Below are positions 42,233 through 50,989 of a DNA stretch of 64,000 nucleotides, piece by piece. This DNA comes from Streptomyces harbinensis (GTDB lineage Bacteria; Actinomycetota; Actinomycetes; Streptomycetales; Streptomycetaceae): contig NZ_FPAB01000011.1 in NCBI RefSeq assembly GCF_900116145.1, positions 62,001 through 126,000 of the forward strand. The letters run 5' to 3'. Numbering within the stretch: the stretch's first letter is position 1; each line of letters opens with the position of its first letter. A program made the position numbers and the translations under genes. Below the pieces are notes generated by a model, which was not told the DNA's origin, made no database searches, and worked only from the letters and a program-made list of their open reading frames with translations.

Positions 42233-42811
42233 GTGAGCGCGCGCCAGGAGCGGGAGCGGGAGGCGCGGGAGTCGTTCGACACCTACTACGCGGCCTCGGC
42301 CACGCGGCTGATCTCCGCCGTGTTCGCGGTGACCGGCAACCTCGCCGACGCCGAGGACGCGGTCCAGGAGGCCTACGCGCGGGCCTGGCTGCGCTGGGAC
42401 AGGCTGTGCGCCGAGGGCGACCCGGCGCCCTGGATCCGTACCGTCGCGCTGCGGCTGGCCGTCAGCACCTGGCGCAAGGCCCGCAACCGGCTGCGGGCCC
42501 AGTTCCGGCACGGCCCGCCGCCGGACGTACCGGCGCTCGCCCCGGACCGGGTGGCGCTGATCGAGGCGGTGCGGGCGCTGCCCGCCGATCAGCGCAAGGC
42601 GATCGTGCTGCACCATCTGCTCGATCTGCCCGTGGCACAGGTGGCCCGCGAACTGGGCGCCACCGAGACCGCCATCAGGACCCGGCTCAGCCGCGCCCGC
42701 AAAGCACTCGCCGTCCGTCTGGACGGCCCCGCGCCGGACCCGGCCGCCCCGGCCGGGCCCCGGCGCCGTACCCCCACCCACCGGAACCGGAAGGGACTCC
42801 CGTCCGCATGA
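42233..42811 (+). CDS. ECF RNA polymerase sigma factor
   Basis: 192 residues from GTG 42233 with GGAGGGC upstream. Region 2 is at about 12-75 (NLADAEDAVQEAYARAWLRWDRL). Region 4 is at about 110-165 (LPADQRKAIVLHHLLDLPV, then AQVARELGATETAIRTRLS). The tail is basic and Pro-rich. The stop overlaps the start of the membrane protein that follows (ATGA), the standard sigma/anti-sigma coupling. Confidence 0.93.
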   Translation: MSARQEREREARESFDTYYAASATRLISAVFAVTGNLADAEDAVQEAYARAWLRWDRLCAEGDPAPWIRTVALRLAVSTWRKARNRLRAQFRHGPPPDVPALAPDRVALIEAVRALPADQRKAIVLHHLLDLPVAQVARELGATETAIRTRLSRARKALAVRLDGPAPDPAAPAGPRRRTPTHRNRKGLPSA

Positions 42812-43692
42812 GCGACGACGGCCTCGGCGCAGAGCTCCGGGCCCTGCGCCAGCACCTCGAACCCGGCGTGGCCCCGGCCGGGCCGGCCGAGGTCCGGCGG
42901 CGCGGCGAGCGCCGCAGAGCACGGCGGCGCACCGCCGCCGTGACCCTGTCCGTCGGCCTGGTCGCCGCCCTCGGCCTGGGCGGCTGGGCGCTGGCGCCCC
43001 GGCCGGGCGGCGAGCCCGTACCCCCGGCCGCCGCCGACCCGTCCCCGCCGGACACCGCGCCCTCGGCGACGCCGCTGCCCGCGCTGCCCCCGGCCGCGCT
43101 GCCCGGTGTCTGGCGCGGCTGGGAGTGGAGGCCCGCGGCGCCGGCCGATGCGGCGGAGAACCGGCTGATGACCTTGACCATGCACCGGGACTGCGGCTGG
43201 CCGCTGACCGGCGAGCAGCTGGGCGCCGAGAACGGCGCGTCCACCTTCTACACCGAGGAACTGGGCGGCGCCTGGTCCTCCTACGAGGTGATGGAGTTCG
43301 CGGACGAGGCGCGGGCCGCGGAGGCGTTCACCCGGCTCCAGGGGAACCGCGAGTACTGCACGCTGTTCCCCTCCGGCGCTTCCGTGCCCGCTCCGGTGCC
43401 CCTGGTGGACGGGACCGATGTCGTGCTGTACCAGCAGGTCCTGGAGGCGGACGGGGTGTACGAGGCGGCCCTCGTCGTCGCCTGGCGCGGCGAGCGGGTG
43501 GCGGTGCTGCGCACCCTGCTCTCGGTGGGTTCCCCGACCGATCAGCGGATGGACGACGCGGACCGGACACCGGGCGGCGTGCCGGGCCCGCCGCTGGACG
43601 GCGAGGCGACCCCGCACGACTGCCTCGCGGTGCTGGTGGCCGACGGGGTCGCCTTCGCCGAGGAGGACTGGACCTGTCCGGCCGAGGACTGA
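42808..43692 (+). CDS. Single-pass membrane protein, probable anti-sigma factor
   Basis: 294 residues. A short cytoplasmic N-terminus (1-41) is followed by one membrane helix (about 44-66, TAAVTLSVGLVAALGLGG) and a Pro-rich linker. The extracytoplasmic domain (about 100-294) has Cys pairs (HRDCGWPL, REYCTLF, PHDCLAVL, DWTCPAED) resembling sensor lipoprotein domains. It is translationally coupled to the ECF sigma factor, which is the main reason to call it its regulator. No zinc-finger (HxxxCxxC) motif is present in the N-terminal region. Confidence 0.78.
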   Translation: MSDDGLGAELRALRQHLEPGVAPAGPAEVRRRGERRRARRRTAAVTLSVGLVAALGLGGWALAPRPGGEPVPPAAADPSPPDTAPSATPLPALPPAALPGVWRGWEWRPAAPADAAENRLMTLTMHRDCGWPLTGEQLGAENGASTFYTEELGGAWSSYEVMEFADEARAAEAFTRLQGNREYCTLFPSGASVPAPVPLVDGTDVVLYQQVLEADGVYEAALVVAWRGERVAVLRTLLSVGSPTDQRMDDADRTPGGVPGPPLDGEATPHDCLAVLVADGVAFAEEDWTCPAED

Positions 43693-43734
43693 GACGCTGC
43701 CGCGCCGGATGTGACCAGCGGGTAGGGTTTTGCT

Positions 43735-44244
43735 GTGCCGAAGCCGCTCAGCCTGCCGTTCGACCCCATCGCCCGCGCCGATGAGCTGTGGAAGCGGCGA
43801 TGGGGGTCCGCGCCCGCCATGACCGCGATCACCTCGATCATGCGCGCCCAGCAGATCCTGCTCGCCGAGGTCGACGCCGTCGTCAAGCCGTACGGTCTGA
43901 CCTTCGCCCGTTACGAGGCCCTGGTCCTGCTCACCTTCAGCAAGGCCGGTGAGCTGCCGATGTCCAAGATCGGTGAGCGCCTGATGGTGCACCCGACCTC
44001 GGTCACCAACACCATCGACCGGCTGGTGCGCTCCGGGCTGGTCACCAAGCGCCCCAACCCGAACGACGGCCGCGGCACCCTCGCCTCCATCACCGACAAG
44101 GGGCGCGAGGTGTGCGACGCGGCCACCCGGGACCTGATGGCGATGGACTTCGGCCTGGGCGCCTACGACGCCGAGGAGTGCGCGGAGATCTTCGCGATGC
44201 TGCGCCCGCTGCGGGTGGCGTCCGGGGACTTCGCGGGGGAGTGA
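43735..44244 (+). CDS. MarR family transcriptional regulator
   Basis: 169 residues from GTG 43735. Winged HTH with MSKIGERLMVHPTSVTNTI recognition region and wing PNPNDGRGTLASITDKG. It is followed 44 bases later by a DUF3817 gene and then icmA, all on one strand, so it may control either. A TAGGGT hexamer ends six bases before the GTG, so the transcript may be leaderless; the same bases could also act as a weak Shine-Dalgarno. Confidence 0.92.
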   Translation: MPKPLSLPFDPIARADELWKRRWGSAPAMTAITSIMRAQQILLAEVDAVVKPYGLTFARYEALVLLTFSKAGELPMSKIGERLMVHPTSVTNTIDRLVRSGLVTKRPNPNDGRGTLASITDKGREVCDAATRDLMAMDFGLGAYDAEECAEIFAMLRPLRVASGDFAGE

Positions 44245-44288
44245 GCCCGCCTCCGGGCCGTCCGGTATGACCCGATAGGCTGCGCCGC

Positions 44289-44651
44289 ATGAAGCAGAGC
44301 GTGCTGACCCGCTACCGGGTCATGGCTTATGTCACCGCTGTGATGCTGCTGGTGCTGAGCACCTGCATGGTCTTCAAGTACGGATTCGGCAAGGGTGAGG
44401 ATCTCACCTTCGTGGTCTCCCAGGCCCACGGCCTGCTGTACATGGTGTACCTGGTCTTCGCCTTCGATCTGGGCCAGAAGGCCCGCTGGCCGTTCGGGAA
44501 GCTGCTGTGGATCCTGGTGTCCGGGAGCATCCCGTTCGCCGCGTTCTTCGTGGAGCCCAAGGTGGTGGCCGAGGTGAAGCCGCTGATCGCCGGTGACGAC
44601 GAGGACGGCGAGGGCGCGCAGGGCGCGGCCGGCTCCCTCAGCAAGGTCTGA
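44289..44651 (+). CDS. DUF3817 integral membrane protein
   Basis: 120 residues. Three predicted helices (VMAYVTAVMLLVLSTCMVF, VSQAHGLLYMVYLVFAFDLG, LLWILVSGSIPFAAFFVE) with the HG pair in helix 2 and an acidic C-terminal tail. A paralogue of the protein at 38669, also next to a MarR gene. TAGGCT ends seven bases before the ATG and there is no good Shine-Dalgarno, suggesting a leaderless start. Confidence 0.88.
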   Translation: MKQSVLTRYRVMAYVTAVMLLVLSTCMVFKYGFGKGEDLTFVVSQAHGLLYMVYLVFAFDLGQKARWPFGKLLWILVSGSIPFAAFFVEPKVVAEVKPLIAGDDEDGEGAQGAAGSLSKV

Positions 44652-44700
44652 CCCCGCGCCGGTGCGGTGACCCCCGCGCACCGGCGCATGTCGCTCGACA

Positions 44701-44722
44701 TTTAGTAGGACGTCCAAGTAAA
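44701..44722. promoter_or_regulatory. 22-bp inverted repeat overlapping the icmA promoter
   Basis: TTTAGTAGGAC and GTCCAAGTAAA form a dyad with perfect outer TTTA/TAAA and inner GGAC/GTCC and two mismatched pairs between. It lies between a TCGACA -35 (44695-44700) and overlaps the TAAATT -10 (44719-44724), so a bound repressor would block the promoter. The expected start falls on the icmA ATG at 44731. The MarR protein encoded two genes upstream is a candidate ligand-responsive binder. Confidence 0.7.
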
Positions 44723-44730
44723 TTGGGCTC

Positions 44731-46428
44731 ATGGGTACCAACGCCGATGCCATCGCCGCGGGCCGCCGTCGCTGGCAGGACCGGTACGACGCGGCCCGCA
44801 AGCGTGACGCCGACTTCACCACCCTCTCCGGTGACCCCGTCGACCCCGTCTACGGCCCCCGTCCGGGTGACACCTACACCGGCTTCGAGCGGATCGGCTG
44901 GCCCGGTGAGTACCCCTACACCCGCGGCCTGCACCCCACCGGCTACCGGGGCCGTACCTGGACCATCCGCCAGTTCGCCGGCTTCGGCAACGCCGAGCAG
45001 ACCAACGAGCGCTACCGCATGATCCTGGCCGCCGGCGGCGGCGGGCTCTCGGTCGCGTTCGACATGCCCACCCTGATGGGCCGCGACTCCGGCGACCCGC
45101 GCTCGCTGGGCGAGGTCGGCCACTGCGGGGTGGCCATCGACTCCGCCGCCGACATGGACATCCTCTTCCGGGGCATCCCGCTCGGCGAGGTCACCACCTC
45201 CATGACGATCAGCGGCCCGGCGATCCCGATCTTCTGCATGTACATCGTGGCCGCCGAACGCCAGGGCGTGGACCCGGCCGTCCTCAACGGCACCCTCCAG
45301 ACCGACATCTTCAAGGAGTACATCGCCCAGAAGGAGTGGCTGTTCCAGCCCGAGCCGCATCTGCGGCTCATCGGCGACCTGATGGAGCACTGCACCCGCA
45401 CCATCCCCGCCTACAAGCCGCTGTCGGTCTCCGGCTACCACATCCGCGAGGCCGGGGCCACGGCGGCGCAGGAGCTGGCGTACACCCTCGCCGACGGCTT
45501 CGGCTACGTCGAGCTGGGCCTGTCCCGGGGCCTGGACATCAACACCTTCGCCCCCGGCCTCTCCTTCTTCTTCGACGCCCACCTCGACTTCTTCGAGGAG
45601 ATCGCCAAGTTCCGCGCCGCCCGCCGCATCTGGGCCCGCTGGATGCGCGAGGTCTACGGCGCCACCAGCGAGAAGGCGCTGTGGCTGCGCTTCCACACCC
45701 AGACCGCCGGCGTCTCGCTCACCGCCCAGCAGCCGTACAACAACGTGGTGCGCACCGCCGTCGAGGCGCTGTCCGCCGTGCTCGGCGGCACCAACTCCCT
45801 GCACACCAACGCCCTGGACGAGACCCTTGCGCTGCCCAGCGAGCGCGCCGCCGAGATCGCGCTGCGCACCCAGCAGGTGCTCATGGAGGAGACCGGCATC
45901 ACCAACGTCGCCGACCCGCTGGGCGGTTCCTGGTACGTGGAGCAGCTCACCGACCGGATCGAGGCGGACGCCGAGAAGATCTTCGAGCAGATCAGGGAGC
46001 TGGGCGCCGGGCGCGCCGAGCACCCGATCGGGCCGATGACCTCCGGGTTGCTACGCGGCATCGAGGACGGCTGGTTCACCGGGCACATTGCCGAGGCCGC
46101 CTTCCAGTACCAGCGCGCCCTGGAGAAGAACGACAAGCGGATCGTCGGCGTCAACTGCCACACCGGCTCGGTCACCGGCGAGCTGGAGATCCTGCGGGTC
46201 AGCCACGAGGTGGAGCACGAGCAGGTACGCGCCCTGGCGGCCCGGCGCGCCGCCCGCGACGACACGGCCGTCCGGGCGGCCCTGGCCGAGCTGGTGCGGG
46301 TGGCGCGTACCGACGGCAACATGATCGAGCCGATGCTGGACGCCGTACGCGCCGAGGCCACCCTGGGCGAGATCTGCGGCGCCCTCAAGGACGAGTGGGG
46401 CGTCTACACCGAGCCGCCCGGCTTCTGA
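44731..46428 (+). CDS. icmA: Isobutyryl-CoA mutase, large (catalytic) subunit
   Basis: 565 residues: the substrate-binding TIM barrel of B12-dependent acyl-CoA mutases without the C-terminal cobalamin domain, as in IcmA (the B12 domain is the separate IcmB, not seen here). The specificity positions are diagnostic. Phe82 (TIRQFAGFG) replaces the Tyr of methylmalonyl-CoA mutase, and Gln200 (KEYIAQKEWLF) replaces its Arg, the Phe/Gln pair known for isobutyryl-CoA mutase. It interconverts isobutyryl- and n-butyryl-CoA, connecting valine breakdown, fatty acids and polyketide precursors. MeaB at 6636 is a likely chaperone. It is preceded by a palindromic operator. Confidence 0.93.
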   Translation: MGTNADAIAAGRRRWQDRYDAARKRDADFTTLSGDPVDPVYGPRPGDTYTGFERIGWPGEYPYTRGLHPTGYRGRTWTIRQFAGFGNAEQTNERYRMILAAGGGGLSVAFDMPTLMGRDSGDPRSLGEVGHCGVAIDSAADMDILFRGIPLGEVTTSMTISGPAIPIFCMYIVAAERQGVDPAVLNGTLQTDIFKEYIAQKEWLFQPEPHLRLIGDLMEHCTRTIPAYKPLSVSGYHIREAGATAAQELAYTLADGFGYVELGLSRGLDINTFAPGLSFFFDAHLDFFEEIAKFRAARRIWARWMREVYGATSEKALWLRFHTQTAGVSLTAQQPYNNVVRTAVEALSAVLGGTNSLHTNALDETLALPSERAAEIALRTQQVLMEETGITNVADPLGGSWYVEQLTDRIEADAEKIFEQIRELGAGRAEHPIGPMTSGLLRGIEDGWFTGHIAEAAFQYQRALEKNDKRIVGVNCHTGSVTGELEILRVSHEVEHEQVRALAARRAARDDTAVRAALAELVRVARTDGNMIEPMLDAVRAEATLGEICGALKDEWGVYTEPPGF

Positions 46429-46473
46429 ACGGCCACCCGCCGGCCCGGCCCCCTCTGCCGGCCCGGCCGCGGG

Positions 46474-47820
46474 TCAGTACGGCCGCTCGCGGGCCAGCAC
46501 CCGCATGTGCAGGCCCTTGGGCATCAGCGTCACCTTGGCGGCGGCCCGCACCGGCCGGGTGTGGGCCGGGATCAGTCGCCAGCGGGAGATGATCGCGGTC
46601 AGGATCAGCGCGGCCTGCGCCATCCCGAAGCGGTCCCCGATGCACTTGCGGGCGCCGGCCCCGAACGGGATGTACGCGCTGCGGTCGGCCGGCGGCGACA
46701 GCCAGCGGTCCGGCTCGAAGGTGTCCGGCTCCTTGTACAGCTCGGGCAGCCGGTGGATGAGGTACGGGCTGTACCCGACGGTCGTGCCGGCCGGCAGCAC
46801 CACCCCGCCCAGCTCCGTGTCGCTGGCCACGGTGCGGGTGGTCATCCACGCCGGCGGGTACATCCGCAGCGATTCCAGCAGCACCCGGTTGGTCATCTCC
46901 AGGGCGGTCGGGTCCACCAGCACCAGCGGGGTGTCGCGCAGCGCCTTGCGGGCCTCCTCGTACAGCAGGATGTCGAGATCGGTGCGCTGGGCGAGCAGGT
47001 GCAGCGACCAGGAGACGGCGGCGGCCGTGGTGTCCGAGCCCGCGTAGAGGAAGATGATCACCTGGTTGACCAGTTCCTCGTCGGACAGGGAGTACCGGCC
47101 GCCCTTGCTGTCCGGGTCGACGGCGTTGGCGAGCGAGGAGAGCAGATCGCCGTGGTCGGTGGTGGCCGCGCGGCGGGCGGTGATGATGTCGAACACGGTG
47201 GATTTGAGCCGGTCCAGGGCCCGCCGGTAGCGGCGGTTGGCCGGAAGCGGCAGCCGGTTGAGCACGCCGGGGCTGACCGCGCGCCGGAAGATGCCCTCGC
47301 TCAGGGTGATGAAGTCGTCCAGGATCTGGGAGGCGACCTGTGCCGGCAGTGTCCGGGCGAACATGGTCTCCACCGCGACCACCGCCGTCAGCCGGGTCAG
47401 CGCCTCGGTGACGTCCACCACCTGCCGGTCCTGCCAGGACTTGGCCAGATCCTCGGCGAGATCCGCGAACGCCACGTTGTACCCCGGGAAGCGGTCCGCG
47501 TGGAACGCCGGCTGGCACAGCCGGCGCTGCCGCCGGTGCATGTCGTGCGGGCAGCTCAGCAGACCATTGCCCGCGACCTCACGGCCCCGCTCGAACAGCG
47601 GCCCGCCCTTGTCGAAGATGCTGTCGTTCAGCAGCACCTGCCGGGTCAGCGCCGGGTCGCAGACCATCACCACCGAGCGGGTGCCCATCCGGATCCGGAC
47701 CAGTCCGCCGTGGGTGGGCAGGGACGAGACGAAGTCCAGCGGACGGCGTACCAGCGGCACGGCGTGCCCGAGCAGCGGCAGGGCGCCCGGGGCGAGGGGG
47801 AGAGAGGTCACAGCTGTCAC
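46474..47820 (-). CDS. Cytochrome P450, terpenoid-associated
   Basis: 448 residues from GTG 47820. I-helix AGSDTTAAAVSW, ExxR as ESLR in the K-helix, PERF-like DRW segment (FEPDRWLSPP), and the heme loop FGAGARKCIGDRFG with Cys axial ligand. The N-terminus LPLAPGALPLLGHAVPLVR resembles P450s paired with sesquiterpene synthases (CYP170-like, by recollection). It lies downstream of a squalene/phytoene-synthase-like gene on the same strand, near a terpene synthase, so it probably oxidises a terpene product. An in-frame ATG at 47883 is an alternative start. No ferredoxin gene is adjacent. Confidence 0.9.
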   Translation of the reverse strand: MTAVTSLPLAPGALPLLGHAVPLVRRPLDFVSSLPTHGGLVRIRMGTRSVVMVCDPALTRQVLLNDSIFDKGGPLFERGREVAGNGLLSCPHDMHRRQRRLCQPAFHADRFPGYNVAFADLAEDLAKSWQDRQVVDVTEALTRLTAVVAVETMFARTLPAQVASQILDDFITLSEGIFRRAVSPGVLNRLPLPANRRYRRALDRLKSTVFDIITARRAATTDHGDLLSSLANAVDPDSKGGRYSLSDEELVNQVIIFLYAGSDTTAAAVSWSLHLLAQRTDLDILLYEEARKALRDTPLVLVDPTALEMTNRVLLESLRMYPPAWMTTRTVASDTELGGVVLPAGTTVGYSPYLIHRLPELYKEPDTFEPDRWLSPPADRSAYIPFGAGARKCIGDRFGMAQAALILTAIISRWRLIPAHTRPVRAAAKVTLMPKGLHMRVLARERPY

Positions 47821-47947
47821 GGATGCACCCCTGCTCCACCGGCGGGCCGCCCACACCCCACCGGCCCCCGCGCACGGGAGCATTGCCGGTGGCGCGCGCC
47901 CGAGACGTTCACGCCCCTCCTGCGCGGGGCGGGCCGCCGCGCCCCGG

Positions 47948-48703
47948 TCAGGGCCCGGGCCCGCCGCCCACCGCCCGCCAGGCGGCGGCCAGCGGCCGGG
48001 AGCAGAACCGGAACGCCGGGCCGTGCGCGGGCAGTTGCGCCACATAGCGGTCGGCACGCGCCAGCTCCCGCATCGCGTACCCGCGCAGCCGCGCCGCGTC
48101 CCAGCCGTCCGGCCAGAAGTCGACGCCCCGGCCCAGGTCCTCGCCCTTGTCCTGGTAGATGTTGACCGCCTGGAGCGCCCGGCCGTAGCCGACGCCCAGG
48201 GTGCGGTCCGAGCGGGTGCCGTCGTACCAGCTCCACAGATCGCTCAGCAGCAGGACGAGCGTGCCCGCCACCGCGTAGGTGTACCGGTCCAGATCGCGTT
48301 CGGTGTGGATGCGCCAGCCGTGCAGCGCCCAGCCGCCCATCCGTTCGGCCATCGTGGCGAACGTCTCCCGGATGCGGGGCGCGATCTGCGGCGGGGCCAG
48401 CTCCGCCCACTCCCCGATGCGCAGGGTGACTTCGGGCAGTTCCACCGAGCAGTCGGCCAGGACGGCCTTGAAGTCCTCGGGGCGGCAGCGCTCTTGCAGG
48501 ACGGCGCTGATGCCGCACAGCAGAACGTCCTTTTCCTTGGGCGGGAGTTCGGGATGGTCCTCGATCTCATCAATGGCCCGCATGAGCAGATAAGCCGATG
48601 AAAGTGCTTCGTTCAGTCCCGCCGGCATCGTGGTCACCGGCACGTACCAGGTGGTGCTGTACTTCCGGATGGCCCGATGCGCTTCCAGCAAAGCAGCGGT
48701 CAT
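47948..48703 (-). CDS. Squalene/phytoene synthase-like prenyl enzyme
   Basis: 251 residues. An all-helical head-to-head synthase fold with both Asp-rich motifs: first AIDEIEDHPE (DxxED) in LMRAIDEIEDHPELPPK, second NIYQDKGEDLGRG (DxxED) in the position of the family NxxRDxxED motif. It is shorter than typical HpnC/HpnD/CrtB (about 280-300), missing C-terminal helices. Both metal sites look intact, so it should bind a prenyl diphosphate, acting either as a synthase or as a class I-type cyclase. It is upstream of the P450 (127-base gap) and divergent from the terpene synthase. Confidence 0.82.
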   Translation of the reverse strand: MTAALLEAHRAIRKYSTTWYVPVTTMPAGLNEALSSAYLLMRAIDEIEDHPELPPKEKDVLLCGISAVLQERCRPEDFKAVLADCSVELPEVTLRIGEWAELAPPQIAPRIRETFATMAERMGGWALHGWRIHTERDLDRYTYAVAGTLVLLLSDLWSWYDGTRSDRTLGVGYGRALQAVNIYQDKGEDLGRGVDFWPDGWDAARLRGYAMRELARADRYVAQLPAHGPAFRFCSRPLAAAWRAVGGGPGP

Positions 48704-48926
48704 CGCCCTAATCCCCTACGCAGTCATGGGCACTTTAGCGCCTTCTGGGTCAGCTTGCGTGAAGGGCCCGACAGGTGATGAGTGTGCACGGGGGTGGCGT
48801 GGGGACTCCGCGAACCGGCCGCGGCGGGGCCGGAGCCGCCGCTTCACTCTCCGGAGTGGTTTGCGGAAAGGACCGCGGGCGGAAAGGCGTAAGAGTCCGC
48901 ACTCGCGTTTTCCCAGGAGAAGCCCC

Positions 48927-49946
48927 ATGGCCCTCCCCGGCCCGGCCGCACCGCTCGCCCTGCCCGTCACCGCACGCCACCACCCCGAGGCCGGCCGGTT
49001 GACGCGGCACGCCCAGGAGTGGGCCGAGCGTTTCGAACTGATCAACGGGGCGGACGGGGCCGGCCGGCTCGCCCGCGGCGCCCCCGCGCGACTGGCCGCC
49101 GCCATGCTGCCGGACGCCGCCCAGCCCGAGGCGGACCTGGCCGCCTGCTGGATGACCTGGACCTTCTTCCTGGACGACGCCTACGAGGAAGGCCCGGGCG
49201 GCACCACCACCGCCTGGTCGGCGGTCACCGACACCTTCCGCCCGCTGCTCGCCTGGCAGCCGGCGCCCCCCGGCGCCCCGCCGCTGTTCCGCGCGCTCGG
49301 CGACCTCATGGACCGGCTCCGCCGGCACACCTCACCCGCCTGGCAACGCCGCTTCAGCGGCCACCTGGCCGACGCGCTCGCCGCCGTCCGCCGCGAGATC
49401 GCCCTGCGGGACACCGGTGTCCCGCCCACCCTGGCCGAGTACCGGACCCTGCGCCGCGACACCAGCGGCTTCGTCCCCACCCTCGACATCCTGGAGGTCT
49501 GCCACCGCGCCGAACTGCCCCCGGCCGTCCACGGCGCACCCGCCTACCAGGACCTGCTGCGGGCCGCCATCGACACCAACGCCTGGAGCAACGACCTCTA
49601 CTCCCTGGACAAGGAAGTCGCCTGCGGCCTGGTCACCAACCTGGTGCTGATCCTGGAGCACGAACGCGGCCTGACCCGCGCCGCCGCACGCCGTACCGCC
49701 CGCGCCATGATCGAGGACCGCGCCGCCGACCTGACCCGCGCCCTGCACCGGCTGCCCCCGGGCGACGCCCCGGTCAACCGCTGCGCCACCGCCGTGGCCC
49801 ACCTGGTCGCGGGCTGGCTGGAGTGGCACGCCCGGGGCACCGACCGCTACACCACCCCCGCCCCCGGGGCCGCACCGGTGCCGTCCGCCCGTACCGATCC
49901 GGACCGGCTGCCCGGCCGCCGCGCCCCGGGGAGCGCCCGCGGGTGA
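48927..49946 (+). CDS. Class I terpene synthase
   Basis: 339 residues. Metal-binding motif DDAYEE (Asp83, Asp84, with Glu87/88) in WTFFLDDAYEEG, NSE motif NDLYSLDKE (Asn222, Ser226, Glu230), upstream effector Arg in LRRDTSGF and the C-terminal RY-type segment WHARGTDRY. These are the complete features of a bacterial sesqui- or diterpene cyclase; the product cannot be predicted from motifs. ATG 48927 is preceded by CAGGAGAAG. It is divergent from the squalene-synthase-like/P450 genes across 223 bases that probably hold shared regulation. Confidence 0.92.
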   Translation: MALPGPAAPLALPVTARHHPEAGRLTRHAQEWAERFELINGADGAGRLARGAPARLAAAMLPDAAQPEADLAACWMTWTFFLDDAYEEGPGGTTTAWSAVTDTFRPLLAWQPAPPGAPPLFRALGDLMDRLRRHTSPAWQRRFSGHLADALAAVRREIALRDTGVPPTLAEYRTLRRDTSGFVPTLDILEVCHRAELPPAVHGAPAYQDLLRAAIDTNAWSNDLYSLDKEVACGLVTNLVLILEHERGLTRAAARRTARAMIEDRAADLTRALHRLPPGDAPVNRCATAVAHLVAGWLEWHARGTDRYTTPAPGAAPVPSARTDPDRLPGRRAPGSARG

Positions 49947-49991
49947 CCGCCCGCGTACCGCCGCACACCGCGGAGGGGGGAGACTGGTTCC

Positions 49992-50960
49992 ATGCAGCCA
50001 CGCAATATGTCCATGAGCGGAGCCGTCGATCTCTCCGCGGTGAAGGCCGCCGCCGAGGCGAAGCAGAAGGCCGAGCAGGCCAGGGCCCAGCGGGCGGCCC
50101 AGCCGGAGGGCCAGGGCGCGTCGGCCGCCCGGCTGGTGATCGATGTCGATGAGGCGACCTTCGAGCAGGAGGTGCTCCAGCGCAGCGCCGAAGTGCCGGT
50201 GGTCATCGACTTCTGGGCCGAGTGGTGCCAGCCCTGCAAGCAGCTGAGCCCGGTCCTGGAACGTCTCACCCAGGAGTACGCGGGCCGGATCGTCCTGGCG
50301 AAGATCGACGTGGACAGCAACCAGATGCTGTTCCAGCAGTTCGGGGTGCAGGGCATTCCGGCCGTCTTCGCGGTCATCGCCGGCCAGGCGCTGCCGCTGT
50401 TCCAGGGCGCGGCGCCGGAGGCGCAGATCCGCCAGGTGCTCGACCAGCTGATCCAGGCCGCCGAGGAGCGGTTCGGCATCGTGGGCGTCCCGGCCGGGGC
50501 GGGCGAGGCGGACGGCGCCGAGCGGCCCGCCGCCCCCGAGCCGCCGTCGAACCCGACGCTGGCCGCCGCCCATGCCGCCCTGGACGCCGGGGACATGGGG
50601 GGTGCGATCCGCGCCTACGAGAACGTGCTGGCCGACGAGCCGGCCAACGAGGAGGCCCGGCTGGGCCTCGGCCAGGCGCGGCTGCTCGACCGGGTGCAGC
50701 ACGCGGACGCGCAGGAGGTGCGGCGCGCGGCGGCCGAGCGTCCGGACGACGTCGCCGCGCAGCTGGCCGCCGCCGACCTGGATCTGGTGGGCGGCCATGT
50801 CGAGGACGCCTTCGGCCGGCTCGTGGACACGGTGCGGCGTACGGCGGGGGAGGACCGGGACGCGGCGCGGGTGCGGCTGCTGGAGCTGTTCGAGGTGGTC
50901 GGCCCGGAGGACGGGCGGGTGACGGCGGCCCGGGGTGCGCTGGCGCGGGTGCTCTTCTGA
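49992..50960 (+). CDS. Thioredoxin-TPR protein (CnoX/YbbN-like)
   Basis: 322 residues. A helical Ala/Gln-rich N-terminus (about 10-45) precedes a thioredoxin domain (about 48-160) with intact active site WCQPC in FWAEWCQPCKQLSP and cis-Pro in GIPAVFAV, and a TPR-like C-terminal half (about 185-322, AHAALDAGDMGGAIRAYEN). Proteins of this type are redox-active holdases that hand clients to chaperones (family knowledge). The frame has several early ATG codons; the first is used here, but MSMSG a few codons later is possible. Confidence 0.9.
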   Translation: MQPRNMSMSGAVDLSAVKAAAEAKQKAEQARAQRAAQPEGQGASAARLVIDVDEATFEQEVLQRSAEVPVVIDFWAEWCQPCKQLSPVLERLTQEYAGRIVLAKIDVDSNQMLFQQFGVQGIPAVFAVIAGQALPLFQGAAPEAQIRQVLDQLIQAAEERFGIVGVPAGAGEADGAERPAAPEPPSNPTLAAAHAALDAGDMGGAIRAYENVLADEPANEEARLGLGQARLLDRVQHADAQEVRRAAAERPDDVAAQLAAADLDLVGGHVEDAFGRLVDTVRRTAGEDRDAARVRLLELFEVVGPEDGRVTAARGALARVLF

Positions 50961-50989
50961 GTCATAGTCTGTTCATCTGCTGAGCCGTC

